NCBI GenBank assembly: GCA_030148525.1
Contig: JASBTH010000287.1
Coordinates: 1-39,633, forward strand
Length of the DNA stretch: 39,633 bases
Source: Saprospiraceae bacterium
Lineage (GTDB): Bacteria; Bacteroidota; Bacteroidia; Chitinophagales; Saprospiraceae
Direction of reading: 5' to 3'
The translations under genes were made by a program, and so were the position numbers. Within the stretch, counting starts at the first letter, position 1. Every line of letters begins with the position of its first letter. Positions 15,579-22,933 of the stretch are shown one piece after another. The notes under the pieces are model-generated. The model ran no database searches. It had not been told where the DNA came from and saw only the letters and a program-made list of their open reading frames with translations.

Positions 15579-15592
15579 CCCTAAATTTAGGG
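15579..15592. promoter_or_regulatory. Perfect 14-base palindrome, candidate operator
   Basis: CCCTAAATTTAGGG lies centrally in the 67-base gap between two divergent genes, a place where a dimeric regulator could control both. Its core TAAATTTA also approaches the TAnnTTTG box in both directions. Confidence 0.45.
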
Positions 15593-15622
15593 CCTGTTAT
15601 TGACGGAAGAAAGCACAAAGGT

Positions 15623-15928
15623 ATGGGATTCAAGTTTACACGACATTTTCTCAAAAAACTCGAGGAGCTACTTGGGGAAATGTCTTACACCGTTCGTTAT
15701 GAAAAGGGAAGTTTTCAGTCGGGCTACTGCATCGTTGAGCAACGCCGGATAGCTATTGTAAACAAGTTCTACGATACCGAGGGGCGGATAAACGTGTTAT
15801 TGGACATTTTATCATCGATCGACGTGGATACCGAATCCCTTACGGAAAAATCTCAGCAGTTGTACCAGGAACTGCGTAAGAACTATTTCGCCACCGAAGA
15901 ACCGGACGCTCCATCGAACGATCAATAA
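15623..15928 (+). CDS. Conserved small hypothetical protein upstream of the MBL hydrolase
   Basis: 101 residues with no signal or membrane segment. The protein appears alpha/beta: helix 1-20 (FTRHFLKKLEELLGEM), a strand pair (YTVRYEKGSFQSGYCIVEQRRIAIVNKF), then helices (RINVLLDILSSID, EKSQQLYQELRKNYF). I do not recognise a named family. Its stop codon TAA overlaps the first bases of the MBL hydrolase reading frame, so the two are almost certainly co-transcribed and probably translationally coupled. Function unknown. Confidence 0.7.
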   Translation: MGFKFTRHFLKKLEELLGEMSYTVRYEKGSFQSGYCIVEQRRIAIVNKFYDTEGRINVLLDILSSIDVDTESLTEKSQQLYQELRKNYFATEEPDAPSNDQ

Positions 15929-16686
15929 CACTACTGGGAACCGGAACCTCCCAGGGGGTGCCCGTGATTGGATGCACCTGTGAGGTCTGCACGTCTCCCG
16001 ACCCCAAAGACCAGCGGCTTAGAACAGCTGCTCTCCTAAAGTGGGATGGCTTTCATGTGGCCATCGATACGGGCCCCGATTTTCGCCAGCAGATGTTGCG
16101 GGCGGGTATCGAACACCTGAACGGCATACTGCTAACCCACGAACACAATGACCACATCATCGGCCTGGATGACGTGCGGCCTTTCAATTTCCGGCAGTGG
16201 ATTGATATGCCGGTCTATGCACACCCACGGGTACAACGGGAATTACAACACCGCTTCGCCTATATTTTTGCTACCGAAAATCGCTACCCCGGAGCCCCCA
16301 TGGTCGATCTGAAGCACCTCGATAAAGACAGTGTTTTTGACTGGGGAGCACTGACGGTACGAGCCATTGAGGTGATGCACGGGCAGCTGCCTGTCCTTGG
16401 CTTCCGAATGAACGATGTGGCATACCTGACCGATATGCGGACCATTTCCGATCTTCAGCGCGAAAAACTAAAAGGTGTGAAGCGACTCATTGTAAGTGCG
16501 CTGCACCATAAGGAACACCATTCCCACATGAATCTTAAGCAAGCCTTGTCGTTCATCGAAGAGATCGGCCCGGAGGAGGCTTTCCTGATTCATATATCGC
16601 ATAAAATGGGGCGCTATACCGAAGTTCAGCCTGCCCTGCCCCCCGGCGTACAATTAGCTTTTGATGGACTGGAAATACCCCTATAA
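15925..16686 (+). CDS. PhnP-like metallo-beta-lactamase-fold hydrolase without a canonical start
   Basis: The conserved protein begins TLLGTGTSQGVPVIGCTCEVC, the first strand and zinc-binding start of PhnP-like phosphodiesterases, then LLTHEHNDHIIGLDDVR (HxHxDH motif), GFRMNDVAYLTD and SALHHKEHHSHM. The first ATG/GTG/TTG in frame is GTG 15958, which would cut off LGTGTSQG. An in-frame stop lies at 15877-15879, so the true start is between 15880 and 15957. ATA at 15925 overlaps the upstream stop as ATAA, exactly where ATGA would be expected. The enzyme is probably a metal-dependent phosphodiesterase acting on cyclic or nucleotide-like phosphates. 253 residues if ATA is used. Confidence 0.8.
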   Translation: MTLLGTGTSQGVPVIGCTCEVCTSPDPKDQRLRTAALLKWDGFHVAIDTGPDFRQQMLRAGIEHLNGILLTHEHNDHIIGLDDVRPFNFRQWIDMPVYAHPRVQRELQHRFAYIFATENRYPGAPMVDLKHLDKDSVFDWGALTVRAIEVMHGQLPVLGFRMNDVAYLTDMRTISDLQREKLKGVKRLIVSALHHKEHHSHMNLKQALSFIEEIGPEEAFLIHISHKMGRYTEVQPALPPGVQLAFDGLEIPL

Positions 16687-16687
16687 A

Positions 16688-16717
16688 AAAAGGCCATTCC
16701 ACGCGGAATGACCTTTT
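16688..16717. terminator. Terminator between the MBL hydrolase and ankyrin genes
   Basis: AAAAGG-C-CATTCC (16688-16700) pairs with GGAATG-A-CCTTTT (16705-16717) with one mismatch and an ACGC loop. The A and T runs at the two ends let it work for both convergent genes. Confidence 0.7.
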
Positions 16718-16810
16718 CGGAAAATTGGCACACAAGTATTGCTCCATTTGGTTTTTCGGTTTTGCAAAGGGTCCCGGGTTTAGGTGTAATCGGTTGGGAG
16801 GGTATGTTTC

Positions 16811-17911
16811 TTATCGCTTATCGTAGGAAGCGGCAAAGGAAGATGCTGTTCCTTTTTCGGTCATGGAAAAGATGTCGAGCAGATCCTTATGTCCTTTGGA
16901 TTCAGCCATCTCGCGAGCCGTTTCACCCAGCATATTAGTCGATGCGGGATCGGCACCATGCTCCAGTAGCAGGGAGGCAATGCGCTTATAACCGAGATCA
17001 GCAGCCAGGTGCAAAGGGGTGTTATCCATGTGGTTGGCATAGTTAGTCTGAGCACCGTGGACCAGCAGCAGACGGACCATCTCGTAGTCGTTATTTTCCA
17101 CTGCCTGAACCAGGAGAGGTTCGCCGATAGCATTTTTCCAATTGGCATCTTCAAAAGGTTGCATGCTGCGATTCAACAGAATTTTGGCCATGTTGATCTT
17201 TTGTTGGGTAACCGCGACCTGTAAGGGAATGAACCCCTCTTCATTGGCCAGGCTTGGGTTAGCGCCATTCTTGATCAGTAAGGCCAGCATGTTCAGTTGG
17301 CCGGTACGTACCGCCTGAAAAACAGCTGTTTCCCCCCTGGATTTATGATTAATGCGGGCTCCTTTTTCGATCAGTTTCTGGGCGATAAATAAATCGCCGT
17401 GGTCAATAGCGAGCCAGAGGGGCGTTTCGTCCATATCGTTCTTCAGGGCGGCCTTGGCGCGGTGCATAACGAGTGCAATAATTTCAGTATCCCCCTGTTT
17501 GATAGCCAGGGTGAGTGGCGTCTCCCCCTTTTGATTCTTGAGGTTGATCACGGCGCGCTTGCTCAGCATGCGAACCATGTCGACGTCGTTGTTGACAATG
17601 GCCTGGGTAAGGGCTGTTTCCCCTTCCTCATTGTGACGGTAGTACACGCCGGAATTGGCCAGGGTATCGGCCATATCGATATCACCACTTTCAATAGCAT
17701 CGAAAATGAGTTGGGTGCGTTCCGAGAAGGACAAGTCCTTGCCGGGAATAGCTGGTTCCTCCTCCTCGGTAAGGGAAGGAGCTTCACTAGTATTCGCAGA
17801 TTCAGTAGAGGAGTTGGTTACGGGGGGCTTGGTTTCACCACTTTGTGCGGGCAGCAGCTGGTAACTCAGCAGCCCCAGGCTGATGAACAGCAATTTTGTG
17901 AATCGGTGCAT
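16811..17911 (-). CDS. Exported ankyrin-repeat protein
   Basis: 366 residues. The signal peptide (about 1-23) ends LLPAQ. A Ser/Thr/Glu-rich low-complexity linker (24-60) follows. Then come about eight ankyrin repeats (66-350) with the typical (G)xTxLxxAxxxxxxxxVxxLLxxGAxxN pattern. The clearest are NTPLHLAADLGYKRIASLL and GETPLTLAIKQGDTEIIAL. Ankyrin repeats bind proteins; here the partner would be periplasmic or extracellular. There is no T9SS sorting domain or lipobox. It is divergent from the SPOR gene across 402 bases that hold repeat copy B. Confidence 0.88.
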   Translation of the reverse strand: MHRFTKLLFISLGLLSYQLLPAQSGETKPPVTNSSTESANTSEAPSLTEEEEPAIPGKDLSFSERTQLIFDAIESGDIDMADTLANSGVYYRHNEEGETALTQAIVNNDVDMVRMLSKRAVINLKNQKGETPLTLAIKQGDTEIIALVMHRAKAALKNDMDETPLWLAIDHGDLFIAQKLIEKGARINHKSRGETAVFQAVRTGQLNMLALLIKNGANPSLANEEGFIPLQVAVTQQKINMAKILLNRSMQPFEDANWKNAIGEPLLVQAVENNDYEMVRLLLVHGAQTNYANHMDNTPLHLAADLGYKRIASLLLEHGADPASTNMLGETAREMAESKGHKDLLDIFSMTEKGTASSFAASYDKR

Positions 17912-18313
17912 GTGAACTTCTCAGTTTGATGAAGTACAGCTGCTGCATAGGTTGGTTTTGGTTCTTTGAGTGTTCTTGGATGTGTAATCTGCATATATAA
18001 ATGCGGGATGAGGGTAGATTATTGTCCGCTGATTTGATAAAAGGGCCGATTTCTTCCGATCGGTACCTGGCAGGAGAGCCTCAAAGGTGCTGCCAGGCTT
18101 GCGGTTTTAACGCTTCCAAAAAGGTTTGGGCTCTGCTCAATCTTTTTACGAGAGTATGTACTCGACTCGAGTTGGTTTGGTCTCTCAGCACGAAGTACTG
18201 CGTAGCAAAACCACTTCTTTGTCGATATAGCAACTTATCAGATGGGGCGTTAAATCACCCCTTTAAGGCTTAAAAATTATGTACCTTTCTCGGTAAATCC
18301 ACGCACAAAGGAT
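17912..18313. other. Divergent intergenic region ankyrin/SPOR holding repeat copy B
   Basis: No gene is supported; open frames here look spurious. Besides repeat copy B, it has a 7-bp hairpin (CCTGGCA 18066-18072 with TGCCAGG 18091-18097) just ahead of the copy. Confidence 0.5.
18111..18229 (+). repeat. Dispersed intergenic repeat, copy B
   Basis: Homologous to copy A at 14306-14417, in the same orientation. It carries GAGTA-TG-TACTC where copy A has GAGTA-CA-TACTC, so the arms are kept while the centre changes. Roughly 75-80 percent of positions appear to match by eye, with small length differences after GGTTTGGG. Confidence 0.75.
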
Positions 18314-18880
18314 ATGTCTAAACTAGATTATCTGACTATTGGCATTGTGGCCATTTGCCTGGCTGCAGTAATTTTCATCATGATCAAGGTGTATGATTTG
18401 GGGCGTACCGACAACCCCATTGACGTGCCACCGACCGAACCTGAAACGGAGATCGAAGAGCCTGACACTGCGTCCGAATCAGCGGGCGATCCGGCTCCGC
18501 CTCCGACCAGCAGTCAAACCCCTCCGGATGCAAATCAGGAAGCGGATGATCTGGATGATGAGGAGCTTACCGATCCCATTGAGGAGAATATCCCCTCCGA
18601 TCAATACCAGGATGAGGGAGTGCTCGGGGATGAAGGAGGAAACTTCCTGGTTCTTGCCGGTTCTTTCCGTTTGCGTTCCGGCGCTGAAGCCGAGGTGCAA
18701 CGTCTGAAAAAACTTGGATACAAAAATGCGGAGGTCACCCTGTTCAATGCCGGTACCTTTGCTGCGGTCCTCGTGGACAGGTTCGATAATGTCGCCCGGG
18801 CAGAAGCCCTGGCCAGTGAACTACAGGCCAAGCATAAGGTCGAGGCCTATGTTCACGAAAAGAGGCAGGGAGAGCAGTAA
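18314..18880 (+). CDS. SPOR-domain membrane protein
   Basis: 188 residues: a short cytoplasmic start, one membrane helix (about 6-25, YLTIGIVAICLAAVIFIMI), an acidic Pro/Glu/Asp-rich linker (31-105), and a SPOR domain (109-182: NFLVLAGSFRLRSGAEAEVQRL, with later NAEVTLFNAGTFAAVLVDRF). SPOR domains bind peptidoglycan strands stripped of stem peptides and often mark the division septum. The topology is N-in with the SPOR domain in the periplasm. It directly abuts the rhodanese gene, with stop codons back to back (TAATTA at 18878-18883), and faces the Ddl-PASTA operon. Confidence 0.88.
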   Translation: MSKLDYLTIGIVAICLAAVIFIMIKVYDLGRTDNPIDVPPTEPETEIEEPDTASESAGDPAPPPTSSQTPPDANQEADDLDDEELTDPIEENIPSDQYQDEGVLGDEGGNFLVLAGSFRLRSGAEAEVQRLKKLGYKNAEVTLFNAGTFAAVLVDRFDNVARAEALASELQAKHKVEAYVHEKRQGEQ

Positions 18881-19189
18881 TTACGTTGTTCCGTAGGCAT
18901 CGATCCAGGCCAAGACGCCACCCTCCAGGTTGCGTACATTCTTGAATCCAGCTTGCTCCATCAGGCTTTGGGCAACCCCACTACGTTTGCCGCTGCGGCA
19001 ATAAACTACGATCTCGTCATCCTGGTGTTCTTCCAGATCATCGAGTTCATGTGGAACGGAGCCCAGGGGAATGAGTTGTCCACCTACGTTGAATTCCTCG
19101 TGTTCGTGGGGTTCCCGAACGTCAATGAGGATAAAGGAATCATCACTTTTGTCGAGGCGTTCTTTCAGTTCTTGTACGTTGATGTCCAT
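18881..19189 (-). CDS. Rhodanese-like sulfurtransferase
   Basis: 102 residues, a single rhodanese domain. The active-site loop is CRSGKRS with nucleophile Cys64. Other family marks are FILIDVREPHEHEEF (the D-x-R-x-x-x-E start) and GGVLAWIDAYG at the end. Such single-domain enzymes move sulfane sulfur to acceptors such as cyanide, glutathione or thioredoxin. It starts 27 bases after the Ddl-PASTA gene on the same strand and is probably co-transcribed; a functional link to cell wall synthesis is not evident. Confidence 0.93.
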   Translation of the reverse strand: MDINVQELKERLDKSDDSFILIDVREPHEHEEFNVGGQLIPLGSVPHELDDLEEHQDDEIVVYCRSGKRSGVAQSLMEQAGFKNVRNLEGGVLAWIDAYGTT

Positions 19190-19216
19190 ATCGTTTGCGT
19201 TTTGAAAGGTGGGTGA

Positions 19217-22200
19217 TTACTGGCAACCTTCGGGTTTGGCAGCTTGCAGATATATATTCACTGGTTGTCCGATACTGAGCATGGCGCCTGCTTCGGGCTC
19301 CTGCTTCCAGACGAAATAATCATCGGGATTACTGCTGGCCCCTTCCACCCGACCAACAACCAATTGGCGGCTCGAAATGTTGAAGGAAGCCTCGGAAAAT
19401 CGCTGGCACACCAGATTAGGCACCTGTGCCTGGCCGGTATTTCGCACACTGATAATGGCTCCGACGGTACTTCCTTTGGGTACTTTTACGCCCGACTCTA
19501 GCTCTTGCGGCGTAATGCGCTCCCCGTCGTAATAGAGGAAGAGAATGGTGTTTTCTTCCAGCTTGCGGTCGTATTGTTTATCCCGGACAACCAGGTCAAT
19601 ATTCAGGCGTTCCAGCTTGCGGCGATACTGTTCGAACTCGTCCGACCCAATGAGCGAAGGCAGGGGCACTTCCGGCGGCACACTGCGGGTGATAGTCAGA
19701 TAGATGTTACGGTTTTCCTTTACCTGTGAAAAGGGGCGCGGTGTCTGATCGATCACTTCGTTCGGAGAACGGTTTAACAGGAAAACGGAATCGAGGACCA
19801 CCACACTGAACGATCGCTGGCGCGCCTTTTGTTTGGCCTCATTAAGAGTCATTCCCCGGTAATCGTGCACTTCCAGAGACTTACCGTGGTTGGTGTACAG
19901 GTTGAGACAACCTTTCAGTAAAAAGAAAAAGAGTACGACGAAACCAGTCATTACCGCCAGATTCCTCAAAAAAATGGGAGCGGATAAAAAGCCCCAGATG
20001 TTTTTCCCAATCCGTTTGATGACATTATCCTCCGGGGAGGATTGTTCTTGTGTTTCGTTCATTCCTTGAGGTTGTTCCGGTGAGGCTCCGAGAATGGTTT
20101 CCTCAGCGGTAGATTCGGCCATCTGGCTTTGTGTTTGTTCTTCGATGATGGCCCGTTCGATCCGATCTTTGCGGTCTGCAAATTGCAGGATCTCCCCGAT
20201 GAAGGCAGCCGGTTGGTATCCGTTGAGTGCTGCCTGGTGGAAAATCGCAGTAGCAGGTGTCATTCCCGGCAAGGAGTTTACTTCTACGATGATCGTCTCT
20301 ACGCTGTGGTCCGAAAAGACTCGTACAAAAGCATCGATCCGTGCATAGCCTTGTACATCGAGAATGCGAGCTGCCTTCTCCAGGTCGGCTTTTACCTGCC
20401 TGGCGATAATCTCGTACTGCTCGGGATCTTCCGCAAATCGGGCAGGCGTGATATTTTGGCCCTCGCCGGCCAGGAATTTTTCTTCGACCGATAAAACCTC
20501 GCCACTAGACAGGGCTTCGGAGGGTTCGAACACTTCGTATTCAATAGTGCCGTCAGGTGCAATATGAGTCACCAATCCTCCCGTGATTTCTAAAAAACGA
20601 GTAGCGCCTTCGGCGGTAATCAGGGTCTCAAACAGCACTTGATCTTTGATCGGAAATTCTTCCTTCATGCCTAAACGCAGGGTACGGCGTGCTTCTTCCC
20701 CGGTACTACCCTGCGGCCGGAATAATAAACGGGCGTAGGCCTGTAACTCCTCCCGTTTATTGATCACGATCACCGCTGAGCTACAGCCATCATCGACGGG
20801 TTTGGCAACGAGGGGGTAAGCGAATTGTTGTTCGATCCGTTCCACGAATTTTGTGGGATCAGCCTGGTAATCCGATCGGTCTAGTAGCAGTTGCTGCGTT
20901 ACTGAGAAGCCATTTTTCTTCAGGGTTTGCAGTGTCCGGTATTTATCGATGGTGATACCGGAGGATCGCGGTCCGGACCCGTTATAGGATAACCCCCGTT
21001 TATCCAAAGCTGCTTGCAGGGTACCGTCTTCGCCCGGTCGTCCGTGCAGAGCAATGAATACCTGGTCCACCTCGGCGGGTAATTGATCCAGGGTAACGGG
21101 ACGGGGTGCTAGTAAAGCTCCCGAACCGGCGTATTTTTCAGTTATGGCCCGACACTGGTCGACAATATCTACCAGGACCGGATGCGGATTGTAATCGCGC
21201 ACCTTATCCCGAATATCATCGGCATTGTCTTTCAGCAACAGGCTGATGGGCAATTGATACAATTCAAAGGTTTGCGATGTATCCCAGTCGGCCAGGAAAT
21301 AGGGGATGGGATGAAATTGCTCAGAACTCGACAGTTTTTCGTAGACGTTGCGACCACTCTCCACGGAAATATGCCGTTCGAAGGAGGTTCCTCCCAGTAC
21401 GACCCCAATGCGCTTGCGTTCGCTCTGGGAGTCCCTGGCCTCCTGGATTTGCTCATCGACTACGGAGAGTACGGCTTTGTAACCGGCTTGCTCTGGATGC
21501 TCAGCCAGCCTTTCCTGAATAGAGGTGCGAATGATATAGGTCAGGAATTGGGAGGGGTTCAATCCGATCTCGGCCGCCTGGTGAAAAAAGAAGGAAGAGG
21601 GCAGCATGCCCGAAGTCGTGTTGGGGTCATTCAGGAACACCTGATCATCCTTGGTGATGAATCCGTCGATACGGGCGTAGGTGTGAAACCCAAGTGCTTC
21701 GAAGAGGCGTTCGCATTCCTGGCGGATGGTATTGATCTGTTCGGTGGGCAGCTTAATGGGGGTTTCTTTCCGCGACCGGCCGGGCATGTATTTCGAGCGA
21801 TAATCGAATACTTCCCCTCCCTTGACGATTTCGGTAGGAGGGAGGGCTACACATCCGCCGTCCTCCTTCCGGATAACAATACAGCTGAATTCTTTTCCGG
21901 TGATAAAGCCCTCCAGAATAACCTTCTCTTCGCCGAGATGAGCGGTCAGTAAAAAGACTTCATCTGATTCGGGATTGGCCTCCGTTTGTCGGTTCAGGTA
22001 TTGTAGTAACTCCTCCGGGTGGTGGATGGTAGTGGTATCGCCCCGGAATGTGATATCGAGTGGAAAACCAAGTCCGTCGCGAATGTCGGTCAGGTATCGA
22101 ACGTGATCAACCCGGTCGTAGGTACTGCGGTCCCGCCAACTGGCAATTGGTATGGTTTCTCGAAAAAACGCCCGGTCGATGGCTTCGCGAAAACCTTCGA

Positions 22201-22849
22201 GCCCTGCTTTTTCGTCTACAATGCTCACCCCGATAGATGAGCCCTGGTTGGCTGGCCGGATAACAATGGGAAAACCAATAGTCTCCGCGGCCTGGTCGTA
22301 CAGGGATTGTACATCCTCTGTCCCGAGCCAATCGTGCCGCTTGACCACCTGAACGGGCGGTGTGGCAAAACCACGCTCCGACATCATCTCTTTTTGCAGG
22401 CCTTTGTCCATGCCTATCTCGCAGGCCCGAACGCCACTGCCGGTGTAGGGGATGCGCAGTGTCTCCAATTCGCGTTGGATCTGCCCGTCTTCGCCGTATA
22501 CGCCGTGCAGGGCCAGGAAGGCTACGTTGATGAGTTGAGGTAACTCTTCGGCGGGAATGACCTTGCCGACTTGCTCGTAGGCTTCGTTGGTTGTTACACT
22601 TTCCTGGTAAACCTGAAAGTGATTGGGACTGCCCGGCAGGGCGGTAACCGGAGGATAGAAATCGCGGATTGACCCTTTGTATAAATAGGGCCAGTCGAGC
22701 TGTATAAAGTTTCGGTGGCTATCGACGAAGATGGGAATGGGTTCGAAAACGGACTTGTCCAGATTGTCGTAAACGGTGCGTCCCCCGGCAAAAGATATCT
22801 CCCGTTCGCGGGAGGGGCCACCGAAAAAGATACCTACCTTGATCTTCAT
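19217..22849 (-). CDS. Tandem D-alanine-D-alanine ligase fused to a membrane helix and three PASTA domains
   Basis: 1210 residues, about four times a normal Ddl. Module 1 (1-~450) has GGPSRER with Glu15, the loop GSSIGV (Ser204), SKY with Tyr354, RID (393-395) and DPNT (408-411). Its usual KP is RP (Arg198) and its EVN is DPN. Module 2 (~479-895) has GGTSFER (Glu491), KP (683-684), loop GCSSAV (Cys689 where Ser is usual), EKF with Phe792 where Tyr is usual, RID (837-839) and EVNSLPGMT (856-864). A Gln/Glu linker leads to a membrane helix (~961-980) and three PASTA domains (~990-1057, 1060-1138, 1141-1204). Topology predicts cytoplasmic ligases and periplasmic PASTA. Ddl makes D-Ala-D-Ala for peptidoglycan; PASTA binds peptidoglycan. 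It is divergent from a MATE gene. Confidence 0.92.
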   Translation of the reverse strand: MKIKVGIFFGGPSREREISFAGGRTVYDNLDKSVFEPIPIFVDSHRNFIQLDWPYLYKGSIRDFYPPVTALPGSPNHFQVYQESVTTNEAYEQVGKVIPAEELPQLINVAFLALHGVYGEDGQIQRELETLRIPYTGSGVRACEIGMDKGLQKEMMSERGFATPPVQVVKRHDWLGTEDVQSLYDQAAETIGFPIVIRPANQGSSIGVSIVDEKAGLEGFREAIDRAFFRETIPIASWRDRSTYDRVDHVRYLTDIRDGLGFPLDITFRGDTTTIHHPEELLQYLNRQTEANPESDEVFLLTAHLGEEKVILEGFITGKEFSCIVIRKEDGGCVALPPTEIVKGGEVFDYRSKYMPGRSRKETPIKLPTEQINTIRQECERLFEALGFHTYARIDGFITKDDQVFLNDPNTTSGMLPSSFFFHQAAEIGLNPSQFLTYIIRTSIQERLAEHPEQAGYKAVLSVVDEQIQEARDSQSERKRIGVVLGGTSFERHISVESGRNVYEKLSSSEQFHPIPYFLADWDTSQTFELYQLPISLLLKDNADDIRDKVRDYNPHPVLVDIVDQCRAITEKYAGSGALLAPRPVTLDQLPAEVDQVFIALHGRPGEDGTLQAALDKRGLSYNGSGPRSSGITIDKYRTLQTLKKNGFSVTQQLLLDRSDYQADPTKFVERIEQQFAYPLVAKPVDDGCSSAVIVINKREELQAYARLLFRPQGSTGEEARRTLRLGMKEEFPIKDQVLFETLITAEGATRFLEITGGLVTHIAPDGTIEYEVFEPSEALSSGEVLSVEEKFLAGEGQNITPARFAEDPEQYEIIARQVKADLEKAARILDVQGYARIDAFVRVFSDHSVETIIVEVNSLPGMTPATAIFHQAALNGYQPAAFIGEILQFADRKDRIERAIIEEQTQSQMAESTAEETILGASPEQPQGMNETQEQSSPEDNVIKRIGKNIWGFLSAPIFLRNLAVMTGFVVLFFFLLKGCLNLYTNHGKSLEVHDYRGMTLNEAKQKARQRSFSVVVLDSVFLLNRSPNEVIDQTPRPFSQVKENRNIYLTITRSVPPEVPLPSLIGSDEFEQYRRKLERLNIDLVVRDKQYDRKLEENTILFLYYDGERITPQELESGVKVPKGSTVGAIISVRNTGQAQVPNLVCQRFSEASFNISSRQLVVGRVEGASSNPDDYFVWKQEPEAGAMLSIGQPVNIYLQAAKPEGCQ

Positions 22850-22889
22850 AAGCGTTGGAACGATTCTATATTTGCGCCCAATTTAGGTA

Positions 22890-22897
22890 TAATTTTG
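22890..22897 (+). promoter_or_regulatory. Candidate -7 box of the MATE gene
   Basis: TAATTTTG matches TAnnTTTG and lies 36 bases before ATG 22934. A second box, TATATTTG, is at 22867-22874. No well-spaced TTTG was found for either, so support is moderate. Confidence 0.35.
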
Positions 22898-22933
22898 GAC
22901 CAGTCTTAACCGGATCGGACCTTTAAGTAACTG

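Noticed and set aside
17399-17929. 176-residue plus-strand frame over the ankyrin gene
   Set aside because: Antisense to regular ankyrin repeats; the apparent regularity comes from the repeats on the other strand.
18001-18273. 90-residue frame in the ankyrin/SPOR gap
   Set aside because: It runs through the dispersed repeat and a hairpin and has no protein-like pattern.
21182-21952. 256-residue plus-strand frame inside the Ddl fusion
   Set aside because: Antisense to clear ligase motifs of both modules; no recognisable domains.
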